Assembly: GCA_051861545.1 (NCBI GenBank)
Contig: JBIMKP010000004.1
Location: 1 to 64,000 of the forward strand
From: CAISCU01 sp051861545
GTDB lineage: Bacteria; Bacteroidota; Bacteroidia; UKL13-3
DNA length: 64,000 nucleotides
Reading direction: 5' to 3'
Positions 1-8,875 of the stretch are shown one piece after another; position 1 is the first letter of the stretch; the number at the start of each line of letters is the position of its first letter. Both the position numbers and the translations under genes were made by a program. The notes under the pieces were generated by a model, which searched no databases, was not told where the DNA came from, and worked only from the letters and a program-made list of their open reading frames with translations.

Positions 1-40
1 CTCTTTTTCATTTTAGTCCTTGTGAAAGTTATTGTTTTTT

Positions 41-77
41 ATACTTTCATTTTGAACTAATTTTAGGGGTGAGGACA
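41..77. repeat. IS-end-like direct repeat, left copy
   Basis: Bases 41-77 share an ordered series of blocks with 733-766: ATACTTT, TTGAACTAA or its close variant, AGGGGT and a final ACA. The second copy is the presumed right end of the IS, so this copy is probably the right end of another copy fused to the truncated transposase that starts directly after it. Confidence 0.4.
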
Positions 78-88
78 TACCCAAGAAT

Positions 89-682
89 GTGCGTAAAAAG
101 CTTCCTAAGCGTGAGGAAAGCCTAATATTACAACCTTTGCATGAGAACATCTGTTGGTCAATGGACTTTATGAGCGACCGGTTAATGGATGGAAGGAAGA
201 TAAGAACCCTGAATATTATTGATGATTACAATCGTGAATGTCTTTCGGTTGAAGTTGAAACATCAATCCCCACCAAACGTGTCATTCGAACCCTTGAAAG
301 AATAAGAGAATATAGAGGTTTACCTAAAGAAATAAGAATTGATAATGGCCCAGAATACATAAGCCAAGAACTTAAAAAGTGGGCACACGATAACAATATC
401 ATGTTAACCTATATACAGCCTGGAAAACCAACACAGAACAGTTTGATTGAGCGTTTCAATGGAACTTGTAGAAGGGAACTACTTAATGCAAACCTCTTTT
501 ATTCTCTAGATCATGCCAGAGAATTAGCCTCAGAATGGATGCATGAATACAACTATGAAAGGCCTCATTCAGCCTTAGGAGATAGAACACCTATTGAATT
601 TAAGTTATGGAGAGAAACACTTTTAGAAGTTAAACAACTAGTCGAAAAACCTGCGGATGTTGGGGTAGAAATATGTTTCTAG
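89..682 (+). CDS. IS3-family transposase OrfB, 5'-truncated
   Basis: This is the integrase-core (rve) half of an IS3-type transposase, which cuts and joins the ends of its own element. The DDE triad is visible: Asp26 in WSMDF, Asp85 in IDNGPEY and Glu121 in NSLIERFN, giving the DD35E spacing of the family. The C-terminal block with YNYERPHSALG is also present. A full OrfB is about 270-290 residues; this one has 197 and lacks the N-terminal helix-turn-helix part. GTG at 89 is only the first possible start: the frame is open back to 56 and homology probably begins around codon 77-79. The protein is most likely inactive. Confidence 0.75.
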   Translation: MRKKLPKREESLILQPLHENICWSMDFMSDRLMDGRKIRTLNIIDDYNRECLSVEVETSIPTKRVIRTLERIREYRGLPKEIRIDNGPEYISQELKKWAHDNNIMLTYIQPGKPTQNSLIERFNGTCRRELLNANLFYSLDHARELASEWMHEYNYERPHSALGDRTPIEFKLWRETLLEVKQLVEKPADVGVEICF

Positions 683-732
683 GCTAAAGATAATTTTAAT
701 TTAAAATCAAATTTGAAAATCAAACATTAACT

Positions 733-766
733 ATACTTTTGAATTGAACTAAAGAAGGGGTAAACA
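733..766. repeat. IS right end, direct-repeat copy
   Basis: The segment ends with GGGGTAAACA at the point where the interrupted minus-strand gene resumes. It matches 41-77 in the same orientation, so the two are not the inverted ends of a single element. Confidence 0.45.
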
Positions 767-1072
767 CAATGTAATTTGAAGTTCACTCCCTGAACCTAAA
801 GCAATACCTGAATTGGTTAACGTAATTGAACCAGGATTGGTACCAACTCTTACTCTTGCTGTTCCGCTAGTAGGGATTGGAAGAAAAGCTGTTGATGCAG
901 TGGCTGAGGTAAAACTTCCAGTTCCTGTGCCAAAGTTGTATGCCCATGGTTGAGCCTTCACCCCCCCAATCACCAACACCAAACAAAAAAGTAAGGTGCA
1001 AATAGCTTTTAAACTGAATTTTTGTTTTTTTCTAGGATTTTTACCCCTAATTTCTTGGATAGATTTTATCAT
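749..1072 (-). pseudogene. Secreted protein fragment, 3' end cut off by the IS
   Basis: An N-terminal fragment of a secreted Bacteroidota protein. It begins with a basic region (GKNPRKKQK) and a hydrophobic stretch ending in VKAQ, a probable signal peptide, followed by a short Gly/Ser/Thr-rich segment (NFGTGTGSF, GIALGSGSE). Similar starts are seen in long T9SS cargo proteins with several beta-sandwich domains. About 100 residues are native; the last few codons (LCLPLL) come from the IS end at 749-766. The rest of the gene is absent from the window. It is unlikely to be functional, and it has no C-terminal sorting domain. Confidence 0.65.
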
Positions 1073-1287
1073 ATGTTTTGTGTTATTGTTTTTTAGATTG
1101 TTTAGTTGTAACGCGCAAAATTAAAAAAGCTAGTTTACCTAAATATCATTAGAAGGTTTCTTGAATGTTAAAACAAATTATTTAATAGTTTTTTAACCGC
1201 CTATGTAGCCTTTAAAATTGTTTTTCTTGCGATTTTAAACTAAAGATGTTGCTGTATTTTTTATGCTTTTCATGAAATTATTACAAA

Positions 1288-1322
1288 AAAAGAGCTGCAA
1301 TCATTTCAAAAGCAGCTCTTTT
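1288..1322 (-). terminator. Rho-independent terminator of the T9SS/PID-CTERM operon
   Basis: A perfect 11-bp stem (AAAAGAGCTGC at 1288-1298, GCAGCTCTTTT at 1312-1322) with a 13-nt loop. It lies 20 bases beyond the stop of the PID-CTERM gene; read on the minus strand the stem runs into a T tract. The rest of 1073-1341 shows no gene. Confidence 0.75.
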
Positions 1323-1341
1323 AAGTTTAATACTTATTGGT

Positions 1342-1524
1342 TTAAATCCTAGACTTCTTCAATTTAGTAGCACCATAAGCCAAACCAGCAGCCATTACCA
1401 AGGTAATGCCACCATCAATTGGTGTATCTTCCACATCATCATCAAAACCCGGTTGTGCTGATAATTGATTGGCTGTAAATAGGAGGGCAGTTCCTAAAAT
1501 GATTGATAAAATATATTTTTTCAT
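1342..1524 (-). CDS. PID-CTERM sorting-domain small protein
   Basis: A 60-residue protein with a signal peptide (residues 1-23, ending NQLSAQ) followed directly by a C-terminal signature: acidic FDDDVEDTPIDGG, a short hydrophobic segment (ITLVMAAGLAYG) and a basic tail KLKKSRI. This tripartite motif matches the PID-CTERM protein-sorting domain known from Bacteroidota; such tails are thought to be recognised by a membrane processing enzyme of the exosortase type. Almost nothing remains between signal peptide and tail, so the mature product would be a tiny membrane-associated peptide. It lies 45 bases downstream of a T9SS cargo gene, probably in the same operon. Its function is unknown. Confidence 0.75.
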   Translation of the reverse strand: MKKYILSIILGTALLFTANQLSAQPGFDDDVEDTPIDGGITLVMAAGLAYGATKLKKSRI

Positions 1525-1569
1525 TTTATGTATTTGTTTTCTTTTTTCTCGTTTCTAAACTCTCAATTC

Positions 1570-4149
1570 TTACTTAATAAACTTAATTGTTTGTGCTGTT
1601 TTACCATTTTTAACTTGAATGAAATAAACTCCATTGCTTAAGTTTTCGATGTTTAAAGCATGTGTTCTTTTAGTATTAAAATCTAAGCTACCAGCATTTA
1701 CTTCTGCTCCCAATTGGTTGTAGATGGTAAAATTGTAATTGTCTTCTTTAGTAGTTGTTAAACTTAAGTTCAATACATTGTTAGCAGGATTAGGGAAAAC
1801 TATAAAGTTATTGCTTGACGATAACTCTTTGTTTAATCCTGTTGCTGATTTAGAGAAGATTAATTCGAATCTGTTTTCACCCTGACTTAATGCATCTGCA
1901 GTAGTTACAAAATCGTATTTAAAGTCTTCACTTGAGATTTCATTAACTGTATTTAAGAATTTATCTTTTAAATATACTTTGTATTCAGGTAATGAAAAAT
2001 GACCCATTTTAAAAGTAAAGTGGTAAGGTGAACCAGTAGCAAATCCTAAAGGAATTACTTTTCCATCTGCTAATGGTCTATTGTCGATTGCTAATTTGTC
2101 GTTAGAAGAACTTAATGAATAAAAATTCACATCAGGATTTAACATTTTAGGTGCATCAGAATTATCTTTTCCTTCTGTTTCATCTGGTCTTGAACGAAAT
2201 ACAAATTGATCCCAGAAAATGGTATCATCTGAATAAACATTTATTTGCATTGCATCTTTTAAAAATGGATTTGTTTTTAACAAAGTTGATGTAGCACTAG
2301 AAGCTGTTTTGTCGGCCTCTGTAATTGTAAATGTTGCTGCTGAACCAGTTTGTACAAATACTGCACTTCCTTTAGCAATTACATGCGAAGATCCAAAACT
2401 TCTAGAAATATAAGCACCACGAGTTCCGCTAAACACAACCCATTCTGCAAAAGTGCCAATGCCATTTCTGTTTCCTGGCGCAATATTGCCAAAATCAACA
2501 TTAGATGGATAAGGATTTGGAATTAAATTCCATCCAGCATTTCCGCCATTTGCACCAGTATAACTTAAAGTAATATTCACATTTCCTTGGTTTACGGCAC
2601 CTGTATAATCAATAGTTCCGGCAAGTGGAGAAGGAGGATTTGCTTCTAAAAGTGTAGAACCTTGAGAACGTGGACCACGGTACAAAACACGAATAGGTTG
2701 GTTCGCTGGAATAGAAGTTGAAGTGCTCGCAATACCAGACCAACCTGTATTAGTTGTACCATTAAATCCTGATTCAGTAAAAGTAAATGCAGAAGATGAA
2801 TTTGTTGTTGTTGCATCAAAACCATTTGTAGCACCGCCAGTACCTGTTACATGAATATCGTCTGAAATATCAGCTAAAGATTTTGCAGTAGAAAAAGGGA
2901 ATGACAATAATCTAAAAGCTCTTCTTCCGCTTGACATAGAAATTTCAAGGTTAATATTACCTCCAATTGTACCTCCAGAGTTTCCAATTCTACCAGGACC
3001 CGTAATAGTTAAATTGCCTCCACTATTAAAAGTACTACCGCTATTAACAGTTAAAGTGCTTGTAAGTGTTCTTGCAGAAGTTAAATTAACTGTTGTGTTA
3101 TTTGTAACAGAAATACTAGTTGGGCTATTGCTTGAAGGCCATTCACCTGATGAGTTATAAGTTCCTGCAGTTTGGTAAGTCAATGTTGTATTTGATGAGT
3201 TATAATTAACAACACCACTTGTGTTGGTGGCTATAAAGCCATTGGCGTTGATAAATGCACCAGAGCCACTATTAAACTGCACAATATCTGACTGGTTAGC
3301 AACTAAGCCACCGTATAAATATGCACTTCCATTGATTTGAAGAGTAGCTGAACTTCCTACATTTTCAACAATTATTTCATCAGTTACATTGTTGGCATTA
3401 TTTGTAAGGTCATAAACAGTAAGATTCCCAGTTACATATAAATCTCCATTACCAGATCTTTGTTCAATACATGTTCTGTCAAATGGACTTGTTGTACCCG
3501 AATTTGTTGTATTTGAAACAGTATAGTAGAAGTTAATTCTTGGAGTAAAGATTGCACCAGAAGGATTTTCAGAAGGCATTTCATTAAACATAAAACCTGG
3601 AGTAGCTCTTGAGTTAGCATAGCCAAACCAATTAAATGAACTTGGTCTAGATCCTGCACCCATAGAAGTCCAAGCAATTCTTATTTCCCTTTCTGTTCCG
3701 CTGCTATTTGACCTGTCGGCAGTAGTAATTACAGTTGTACCCGACCATCCTCCTGAACCATTGTCAGTTCTGTATTCAGCAAATTGGTTTTCCCAATACA
3801 GTTGAAAATCAGACCTAAAGGGTAGAGTTGGAGTGATAGACCAGTTAGCCTGTCCAGTTAAACTACCATTAGAATTCGCACCACCTGAAACAGGAATTTG
3901 AGGATCAATATCTAAATGTAGAATTACAGGCTCAGTTCCACCTCCTCCAGAATACCTTACATATAAATAAGTATCATCCCAACCCAATGACCATGAACCA
4001 CTAGTTACATAAGATGCATCTGTGGTTCCATCAATAGTTGGTGGACTAGAAAAAAATTGTGCGTTGGTTTTTTCAATAGAAAATCCAATAAAAAAAACAA
4101 ACAGAAGACTTGCTAAACGAAGTTTCATTGGTTGTAGGGATTTAATCAT
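1570..4149 (-). CDS. T9SS type A cargo protein with CBM9-like N-terminus
   Basis: An 859-residue secreted protein. A signal peptide (residues about 1-31, ending KTNAQ) is followed by a segment resembling carbohydrate-binding beta-sandwich domains (TIDGTTDASY, then WDDTYLYVRY). The middle is a long Asn/Thr/Ser/Gly-rich stretch typical of repetitive surface proteins. The C-terminus carries the type A sorting domain: VFPNPANN, then GVYFIQVKNG and the basic end TIKFIK, which directs the protein through the type IX secretion system. It sits 5 bases after the upstream T9SS gene and ahead of the PID-CTERM gene. The substrate is unknown; binding of a polysaccharide is a guess from the N-terminal domain. 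Confidence 0.85.
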   Translation of the reverse strand: MIKSLQPMKLRLASLLFVFFIGFSIEKTNAQFFSSPPTIDGTTDASYVTSGSWSLGWDDTYLYVRYSGGGGTEPVILHLDIDPQIPVSGGANSNGSLTGQANWSITPTLPFRSDFQLYWENQFAEYRTDNGSGGWSGTTVITTADRSNSSGTEREIRIAWTSMGAGSRPSSFNWFGYANSRATPGFMFNEMPSENPSGAIFTPRINFYYTVSNTTNSGTTSPFDRTCIEQRSGNGDLYVTGNLTVYDLTNNANNVTDEIIVENVGSSATLQINGSAYLYGGLVANQSDIVQFNSGSGAFINANGFIATNTSGVVNYNSSNTTLTYQTAGTYNSSGEWPSSNSPTSISVTNNTTVNLTSARTLTSTLTVNSGSTFNSGGNLTITGPGRIGNSGGTIGGNINLEISMSSGRRAFRLLSFPFSTAKSLADISDDIHVTGTGGATNGFDATTTNSSSAFTFTESGFNGTTNTGWSGIASTSTSIPANQPIRVLYRGPRSQGSTLLEANPPSPLAGTIDYTGAVNQGNVNITLSYTGANGGNAGWNLIPNPYPSNVDFGNIAPGNRNGIGTFAEWVVFSGTRGAYISRSFGSSHVIAKGSAVFVQTGSAATFTITEADKTASSATSTLLKTNPFLKDAMQINVYSDDTIFWDQFVFRSRPDETEGKDNSDAPKMLNPDVNFYSLSSSNDKLAIDNRPLADGKVIPLGFATGSPYHFTFKMGHFSLPEYKVYLKDKFLNTVNEISSEDFKYDFVTTADALSQGENRFELIFSKSATGLNKELSSSNNFIVFPNPANNVLNLSLTTTKEDNYNFTIYNQLGAEVNAGSLDFNTKRTHALNIENLSNGVYFIQVKNGKTAQTIKFIK

Positions 4150-4154
4150 ATTTA

Positions 4155-6281
4155 TTATTTAATTATTTTTTTATTTTTAGTTTCATTGTTTCCAATTAAT
4201 TGAAGTTGATAGATTCCTCTATCCAAAAAGTCTAAATCTTTTAATTCAAAATTATTTCCTGTTTCTTTCAATTTTATTTCAGTTTTCAACATCAATCTAC
4301 CTTGATTATCAGTAATCTGAACAAAGTAATGGCCACTTTGTTCTATTTTAACATAAAGTTCATTATCAAATGGATTCGGATAAATATTCAAATCGTTTAA
4401 ACTGATATTTGAAATTGTACTAATAATCTTTGAATATTCAAATTCTCCGTCGAAATCAACTTGTTTTAATCTGAAAAAGGTGAATCTATTCAAATTCGAA
4501 TTATTGCCAAATTGGTAAACATTCATTAAATTACTATTCCCTTTCCCTTCAACAAATCCAATTGTCTCAAATAAATTACCATCATTCGATGCTTCAACCC
4601 AAAAGCCTTTGTTGTTTTGTTCTGATGCAGTTTTCCAAGTTAAAATTATTTCCTCATTTGTTTCATTAGCTTTAAATTCAATCAATTGAACAGGCAAAGC
4701 AATTGTACAACTATCAAATACAAAGTATAAATTAACTGGATTGCTACTTGTTCTTGTATAAGTCCTATTAAACCCTCCAACACCATTACTTACAGTGCAA
4801 CTTCTTTGTGAAGGATTAGGGAAATTTTCGGGTGTATTGGCTAAAGAACTATCACCATTAATAAACTTAAACTCAAATGTTGTAGGACAAACATTTGGTA
4901 CAATTCTTTGGAAATAACCAGGCATTCCGCTTACTGGAAACATCCTTAATGCTCCGGCAGACCAAGATGGATTGGTGAAATTCCCCATTACATAAACACG
5001 GCCTAATGTATCGGGTGTGGCTTTTGATAAATCTGTTAGAAAAGTAATGGTTGATGGGGCAGGAGCGCTCGGACAAGAATTAGTAAGGCTGTTGAAACAC
5101 GGACTTCCTAAGATTGTATCCTTGTTTAAAATCAATTCTCTATTTCCCGTACCTGTTGAAAAATTTGATTCCCAGGTAGTGATTCCGTTTTTGTGAAATC
5201 TGTATTTAAACTCTAATGTTGATGATGAATCAATTAGTAAACTAAGTCCATATATATTACTTGATGGAATATTCGAAAGTTTAAAGGCATTTGTCCAAAC
5301 ACCAAAAGCACTATTATTTCCAATAACGCTTACAGAGTCAAATCCTGCACAAATATTGGAACCCATATCAACCCTAAAACCAATAGTGTATTTTTTAGCA
5401 AATGAATAGGTATAATTATTCCCACCATTATCCAATACACTTAAACAAGCCAAAGATTTATCCATTTCACTCATCGCATTTAGTTTTGATAAACTCATGC
5501 TTGATGTGAAGATATAATACCTTAATATAGTTCCACTGTTTTGGGCAGGAATATTAGCAACCCAATTTGTATTTAAAGGTGAATTTGTGGAACTAGCCTG
5601 AACAATTGAACTAGCAACTGTTGAAGCAAATGAGGTTCCAGTTGTATATCTTACATAAACAAACTCTTTGTTTGAAGGAGTTTGGTTTGTTTGAATACTT
5701 ATTTGAGATGTATTGTTTGAATTTGCAGTGAATAATTGAGAATTAATAGAAATTGGAGTTGTTGGTGTAAATGCAACATAAAACCTTGCATTAACTGAAG
5801 TATAACCGCAATCATTAAAAACAAATGTATAAAAACCTGAATCACTCATATTTAATCCCATATCATTTCCAGAATTATAGGCATTACAAGTATTGGTGGA
5901 ATCTAATTTAGCCTGAGTGATTGAACTAAAAACCCATTTATTCTGAAAACGATTTGTTGAAGGACCAGAAATAAATAAAAATCCATTTCCCGAACCACCA
6001 ATCATATTGGAGTTAACAACATTGGCACCAATAGGCGCGGCTCTATAGGTTTTAACCCATTGACCTCTTCCATCTATTGGATTACCCGAATTAACAGACA
6101 CTCTTCTGTAAGTTGAATTTGAAGTAGCAGCAGTAGAATATGAGTTCATAGAACCAACGATTTGAACAGGTTCTCCAGAAAAAATATTCTGAGCTAATGA
6201 GTAATTCAAATTAACTAAAAACATAATAGCAAAAACTATTGCAATTTTCAACTCTTTTGTATGAATATTTCTAAGCTTCAT
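4155..6281 (-). CDS. T9SS type A cargo protein, unknown function
   Basis: A 708-residue secreted protein, first gene of a three-gene minus-strand operon. A hydrophobic signal segment ends at NYSLAQ. Two similar internal parts each pair an 'RVDMGS...'- or 'VMGNFTNP'-like beta-sandwich start with Cys-containing loops (SLACLSV, NSCPSAP), suggesting repeated starch-binding or Ig-like folds. The region near residue 540 (LPVQLIEFKANETNEEIILTW) is the linker often placed before T9SS tails. The tail itself shows IYPNPFDNELYVKI, DRGIYQLQLIGN and a lysine-rich end. No catalytic motif was recognised. Confidence 0.85.
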   Translation of the reverse strand: MKLRNIHTKELKIAIVFAIMFLVNLNYSLAQNIFSGEPVQIVGSMNSYSTAATSNSTYRRVSVNSGNPIDGRGQWVKTYRAAPIGANVVNSNMIGGSGNGFLFISGPSTNRFQNKWVFSSITQAKLDSTNTCNAYNSGNDMGLNMSDSGFYTFVFNDCGYTSVNARFYVAFTPTTPISINSQLFTANSNNTSQISIQTNQTPSNKEFVYVRYTTGTSFASTVASSIVQASSTNSPLNTNWVANIPAQNSGTILRYYIFTSSMSLSKLNAMSEMDKSLACLSVLDNGGNNYTYSFAKKYTIGFRVDMGSNICAGFDSVSVIGNNSAFGVWTNAFKLSNIPSSNIYGLSLLIDSSSTLEFKYRFHKNGITTWESNFSTGTGNRELILNKDTILGSPCFNSLTNSCPSAPAPSTITFLTDLSKATPDTLGRVYVMGNFTNPSWSAGALRMFPVSGMPGYFQRIVPNVCPTTFEFKFINGDSSLANTPENFPNPSQRSCTVSNGVGGFNRTYTRTSSNPVNLYFVFDSCTIALPVQLIEFKANETNEEIILTWKTASEQNNKGFWVEASNDGNLFETIGFVEGKGNSNLMNVYQFGNNSNLNRFTFFRLKQVDFDGEFEYSKIISTISNISLNDLNIYPNPFDNELYVKIEQSGHYFVQITDNQGRLMLKTEIKLKETGNNFELKDLDFLDRGIYQLQLIGNNETKNKKIIK

Positions 6282-6548
6282 TAAAATTTAAATTGTGCTA
6301 ACTTACAATATTACAGAATGATTCGTAAAATTTCTCACTTGTCGAGTAAAATTATTCAATTTGTTATTCACAGTTATTAAGTGGCTATTTTCTTATTTAA
6401 ATGCTATAATTTATTTAAAGTGTCTGACTAATTAGTCATATTTTCTATTAATTCTAGTTTCGCCTTTTACCGACCAATTTTTAAAAGATTTTGTAACATT
6501 TTATCCCTTTCAAGCAGTTTAAATTGTATTATTTTGAAGAACTAATAT

Positions 6549-7151
6549 ATGATTATGAATTTTTGGGACGAAAGATATAAAGATGAGGTTTATGTTTATG
6601 GTTTAGAGCCAAATGATTTCTTCGCTGAACAAATAAAATTATTAAAGCCAGGAACATTAATTTTACCTTGTGAAGGAGAAGGCCGGAATGCCATTTTTGC
6701 TGCAAGTTTAGCTTGGAAAGTAATTGCTTATGATTCAAGTGTTGAGGGTAAAAACAAGGCTTTAAGATTAGCAAATCAACGTAACACAACAATAAACTAT
6801 GATGTGATTGATGCCACTCTAATCGAATTTGAGCCTAATTCGGCCGATTGTATTGCTTTTATTTATGCGCATTTCCCTCAAAACATAAGAACCGAATTAC
6901 ATAAAAAGGCTTTAACATGGCTAAAACCAGGTGGGACTTTAATTTTAGAGGCCTTTAATCCAAAACAATTAGGTAAATCATCTGGCGGACCAAAAGATTT
7001 GAGTATGTTATATGACCATGAGATGATGGAGGATGATTTTAAAGATCTTGAAAAACTTGTGATAGAAACTAAAAGTTTAAACCTTAGTGAAGGTAAGTTT
7101 CATGAAGGTGAAGCAGAGATTATTAGAGTTGTTGGAGTGAAATCAATCTAA
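6549..7151 (+). CDS. Class I SAM-dependent methyltransferase, TehB-like
   Basis: A small cytosolic methyltransferase of about 200 residues. The N-terminus FWDERYKDEVYVYGLEPNDFF is the usual opening of the TehB/thiopurine-type group. The SAM-binding loop follows (ILPCEGEGRNAIFAA), then the acidic VIAYDSS that contacts the ribose. ATG at 6555 (MNFWDERY) fits the family better than the upstream ATG at 6549. The gene stands alone, convergent with the OmpA gene and sharing its terminator. The substrate cannot be told from sequence. Confidence 0.85.
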   Translation: MIMNFWDERYKDEVYVYGLEPNDFFAEQIKLLKPGTLILPCEGEGRNAIFAASLAWKVIAYDSSVEGKNKALRLANQRNTTINYDVIDATLIEFEPNSADCIAFIYAHFPQNIRTELHKKALTWLKPGGTLILEAFNPKQLGKSSGGPKDLSMLYDHEMMEDDFKDLEKLVIETKSLNLSEGKFHEGEAEIIRVVGVKSI

Positions 7152-7171
7152 TTCTGTTGAGATTAAATCAA

Positions 7172-7210
7172 AAAAAATGCCTGTTTTGAAATTCAAAACA
7201 GGCATTTTTT
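7172..7210. terminator. Bidirectional terminator between convergent genes
   Basis: A near-continuous 19-bp inverted repeat (7172-7190 with 7192-7210) with A-tract and T-tract ends, so it should stop transcription from both the methyltransferase gene and the ompA gene. The core is ATGCCTGTTTTGAA and its complement. Confidence 0.85.
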
Positions 7211-7224
7211 GTTAGTTGAATAAC

Positions 7225-8754
7225 TTATTCAAAATCTTCAAATTCAACTTTGAATTCTACTCTGCGATTTTTAGCTTTTCCTTCTGTTGTTGTATTATCA
7301 GCTACAGGTTGAGTATCACCAAAACCATCAGATGTCATTCTATCAGCAGCAACACCTTTAGCAACTAAATATGCTTTTACAGCAGCAGCGCGTCCTTTAG
7401 ATAATTCTAAGTTTTTCTCTGCATTACCAACGTTATCGGTATGACCAGCAATTGCTAATTTATAAGTAGGATTCTCATTCATAATTTTAGCTACTTGGTC
7501 TAAAATTGAATTTGATGTTTTCTTGATTGTGGTTTTGCCAGTTTCAAATTGAATGCCTTGTAATGCTTTTTCGAAAATTTTCTTAACAGCGGCTTTTACT
7601 TCTGGACAGCCATTATTAGCAGCTACACCAGCAACTTTAGGACATTTATCTTTGTTATCAGCAATTCCATCACCATCTGTATCAGGGCAACCATTAAATG
7701 CAGCAGTTCCAGCTTTATTCGGGCATTCATCTTTTGCATCTTCAATTCCGTCACCATCTGTATCTGGGCAGCCTTCAAATTTTTCAATTCCTTTTACATT
7801 AACACATCTATCTTTTGAATCCTCAATACCATCACCATCTGTATCTGGGCATCCAGCAAATTTTTCTAAACCTGCATTATTTGGGCATTTATCATTGGCA
7901 TCTTCAACTCCGTCGTTATCAGAATCAGGACATCCATTAAACTTAGCAACACCTGCAACTGTAGGACATTTGTCTAAATTATCTGCAATACCATCTTTAT
8001 CGCCATCAACAATACAACCAACTTTATCAACCAAAGCACCAGCAGGTGTATTCGGGCATAAATCTTTCTTGTCGCTTACACCATCACCATCAGCATCTTT
8101 CATTTTACCCAATAAAATACTTAAACCTACTGTATGGTTTAAATATTGATCCCAAGTATAATGTTGAAGATTTTCACTTCCTTCTGCTTGATCGTTATTT
8201 GTCCAACCAAATTGACTTTGAATATTTAAATACACTCTTTCTTCACATTTGATATTCAAACCAAAACCTGCAGGAATAATAACTTCATTGTAAGAGGATT
8301 TTCCAAAATCATTTGGCTCATCTACATTTACATATCTTCCACCTAAACCTAATGAAATATAAGGAGTGATTCTAGAGTTTTCTTTTCCTAAAAATTTGAA
8401 ACGAGCATTGGCATCAATAGAGGCAAACTGTGTGTAAAATGACTCATAGGTTGATTGAAAGTGGCCCCATTCTCCAAAATACAACTGACCAGTGAAATCG
8501 AAGAATCTGCTTTGGTATTTTGAAACTGTTATTCCATAGATTCCTGGATTTGTATTTCTAATACCCATTCCATTGGTAGTAGGAATTCTTTTTTGAAGAA
8601 AATCGAATTTGAAGAAACCGTTTCCTAAATCACCATTGTATTCAGAATAACCAAAGTTAACTCCAACAGCCCATTTGTAATCAGCAGTTTGGGCAAAAAG
8701 CTGACTAGTGCAAAGAGCTAGTAACACAGTAAGAAATCGTAATTTTTTATTCAT
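7225..8754 (-). CDS. OmpA-family protein with thrombospondin type 3 repeats
   Basis: A 509-residue outer-membrane protein that links the outer membrane to peptidoglycan. A signal peptide (ending QLFAQ) leads into an eight-strand-like barrel of about 200 residues. Then come about six calcium-binding thrombospondin type 3 repeats of the pattern DxDxDGxxDxxDxCP (for example DTDGDGIEDSKDRC). The C-terminal OmpA domain has the peptidoglycan-binding signature: IQFETGKTTI, IAGHTDNVGNAEKN, LSKGRAAAV and NRRVEFKV. This domain order is standard in Bacteroidota, and the gene stands alone under its own promoter. Confidence 0.95.
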   Translation of the reverse strand: MNKKLRFLTVLLALCTSQLFAQTADYKWAVGVNFGYSEYNGDLGNGFFKFDFLQKRIPTTNGMGIRNTNPGIYGITVSKYQSRFFDFTGQLYFGEWGHFQSTYESFYTQFASIDANARFKFLGKENSRITPYISLGLGGRYVNVDEPNDFGKSSYNEVIIPAGFGLNIKCEERVYLNIQSQFGWTNNDQAEGSENLQHYTWDQYLNHTVGLSILLGKMKDADGDGVSDKKDLCPNTPAGALVDKVGCIVDGDKDGIADNLDKCPTVAGVAKFNGCPDSDNDGVEDANDKCPNNAGLEKFAGCPDTDGDGIEDSKDRCVNVKGIEKFEGCPDTDGDGIEDAKDECPNKAGTAAFNGCPDTDGDGIADNKDKCPKVAGVAANNGCPEVKAAVKKIFEKALQGIQFETGKTTIKKTSNSILDQVAKIMNENPTYKLAIAGHTDNVGNAEKNLELSKGRAAAVKAYLVAKGVAADRMTSDGFGDTQPVADNTTTEGKAKNRRVEFKVEFEDFE

Positions 8755-8775
8755 ATAAGCGCGTTTTTGATGCTT

Positions 8776-8805
8776 GAAAAATAGAATTTATCAAGCAAAA
8801 ACCAA
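8776..8805 (-). promoter_or_regulatory. Putative promoter of the ompA gene
   Basis: On the minus strand a TTG (8803-8805) is followed by 19 bases and TATTTTTC (8776-8783). This is one mismatch from the Bacteroidota -7 consensus TAnnTTTG at the usual spacing, about 20 bases upstream of the start codon. Confidence 0.45.
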
Positions 8806-8875
8806 TGAAATCTTAATATGATTTTTAGTTTTTTACCAACATTGGCCTGTTTTTATTGTTTTTAATTAAGTTTGA

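Larger units (their letters stand above)
1..766 (+). mobile_element. IS3-family insertion sequence remnant
   Basis: The block carries the 3' half of an IS3-type transposase and an apparent right terminus near 766, where the sequence reads GGGGTAAACA; its complement starts TGTTTACCCC, with the TG terminal dinucleotide usual for IS3 elements. The terminus falls inside a minus-strand secreted-protein gene whose reading frame continues only six codons into the IS. The left side is abnormal: the transposase frame closes at a TGA at 53-55, so OrfA and the 5' part of OrfB are missing. Sequence 41-77 resembles the right end at 733-766, suggesting two nested or recombined copies. The left boundary is therefore uncertain and may lie outside the window. 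Confidence 0.6.

Noticed and set aside
3432..3677. Leu-rich 81-residue minus-strand ORF inside the 859-residue T9SS gene
   Set aside because: It is an out-of-frame shadow of the T9SS gene; low-complexity leucine runs are typical of such shadows.
7600..8100. Regular short repeats that could suggest CRISPR
   Set aside because: The repeats are in frame and encode the calcium-binding repeats of OmpA; spacers are not unique.
7553..8149. 198-residue plus-strand ORF with repeated Pro/Ser/Gly pattern
   Set aside because: It is the antisense of the thrombospondin type 3 repeats in the OmpA gene; the repeat pattern is a shadow of DxDxDG coding.
8867..8874. TAAGTTTG as -7 box for the DUF2520 gene
   Set aside because: It lies one base ahead of the ATG, so transcription would start inside the gene; no alternative start exists.
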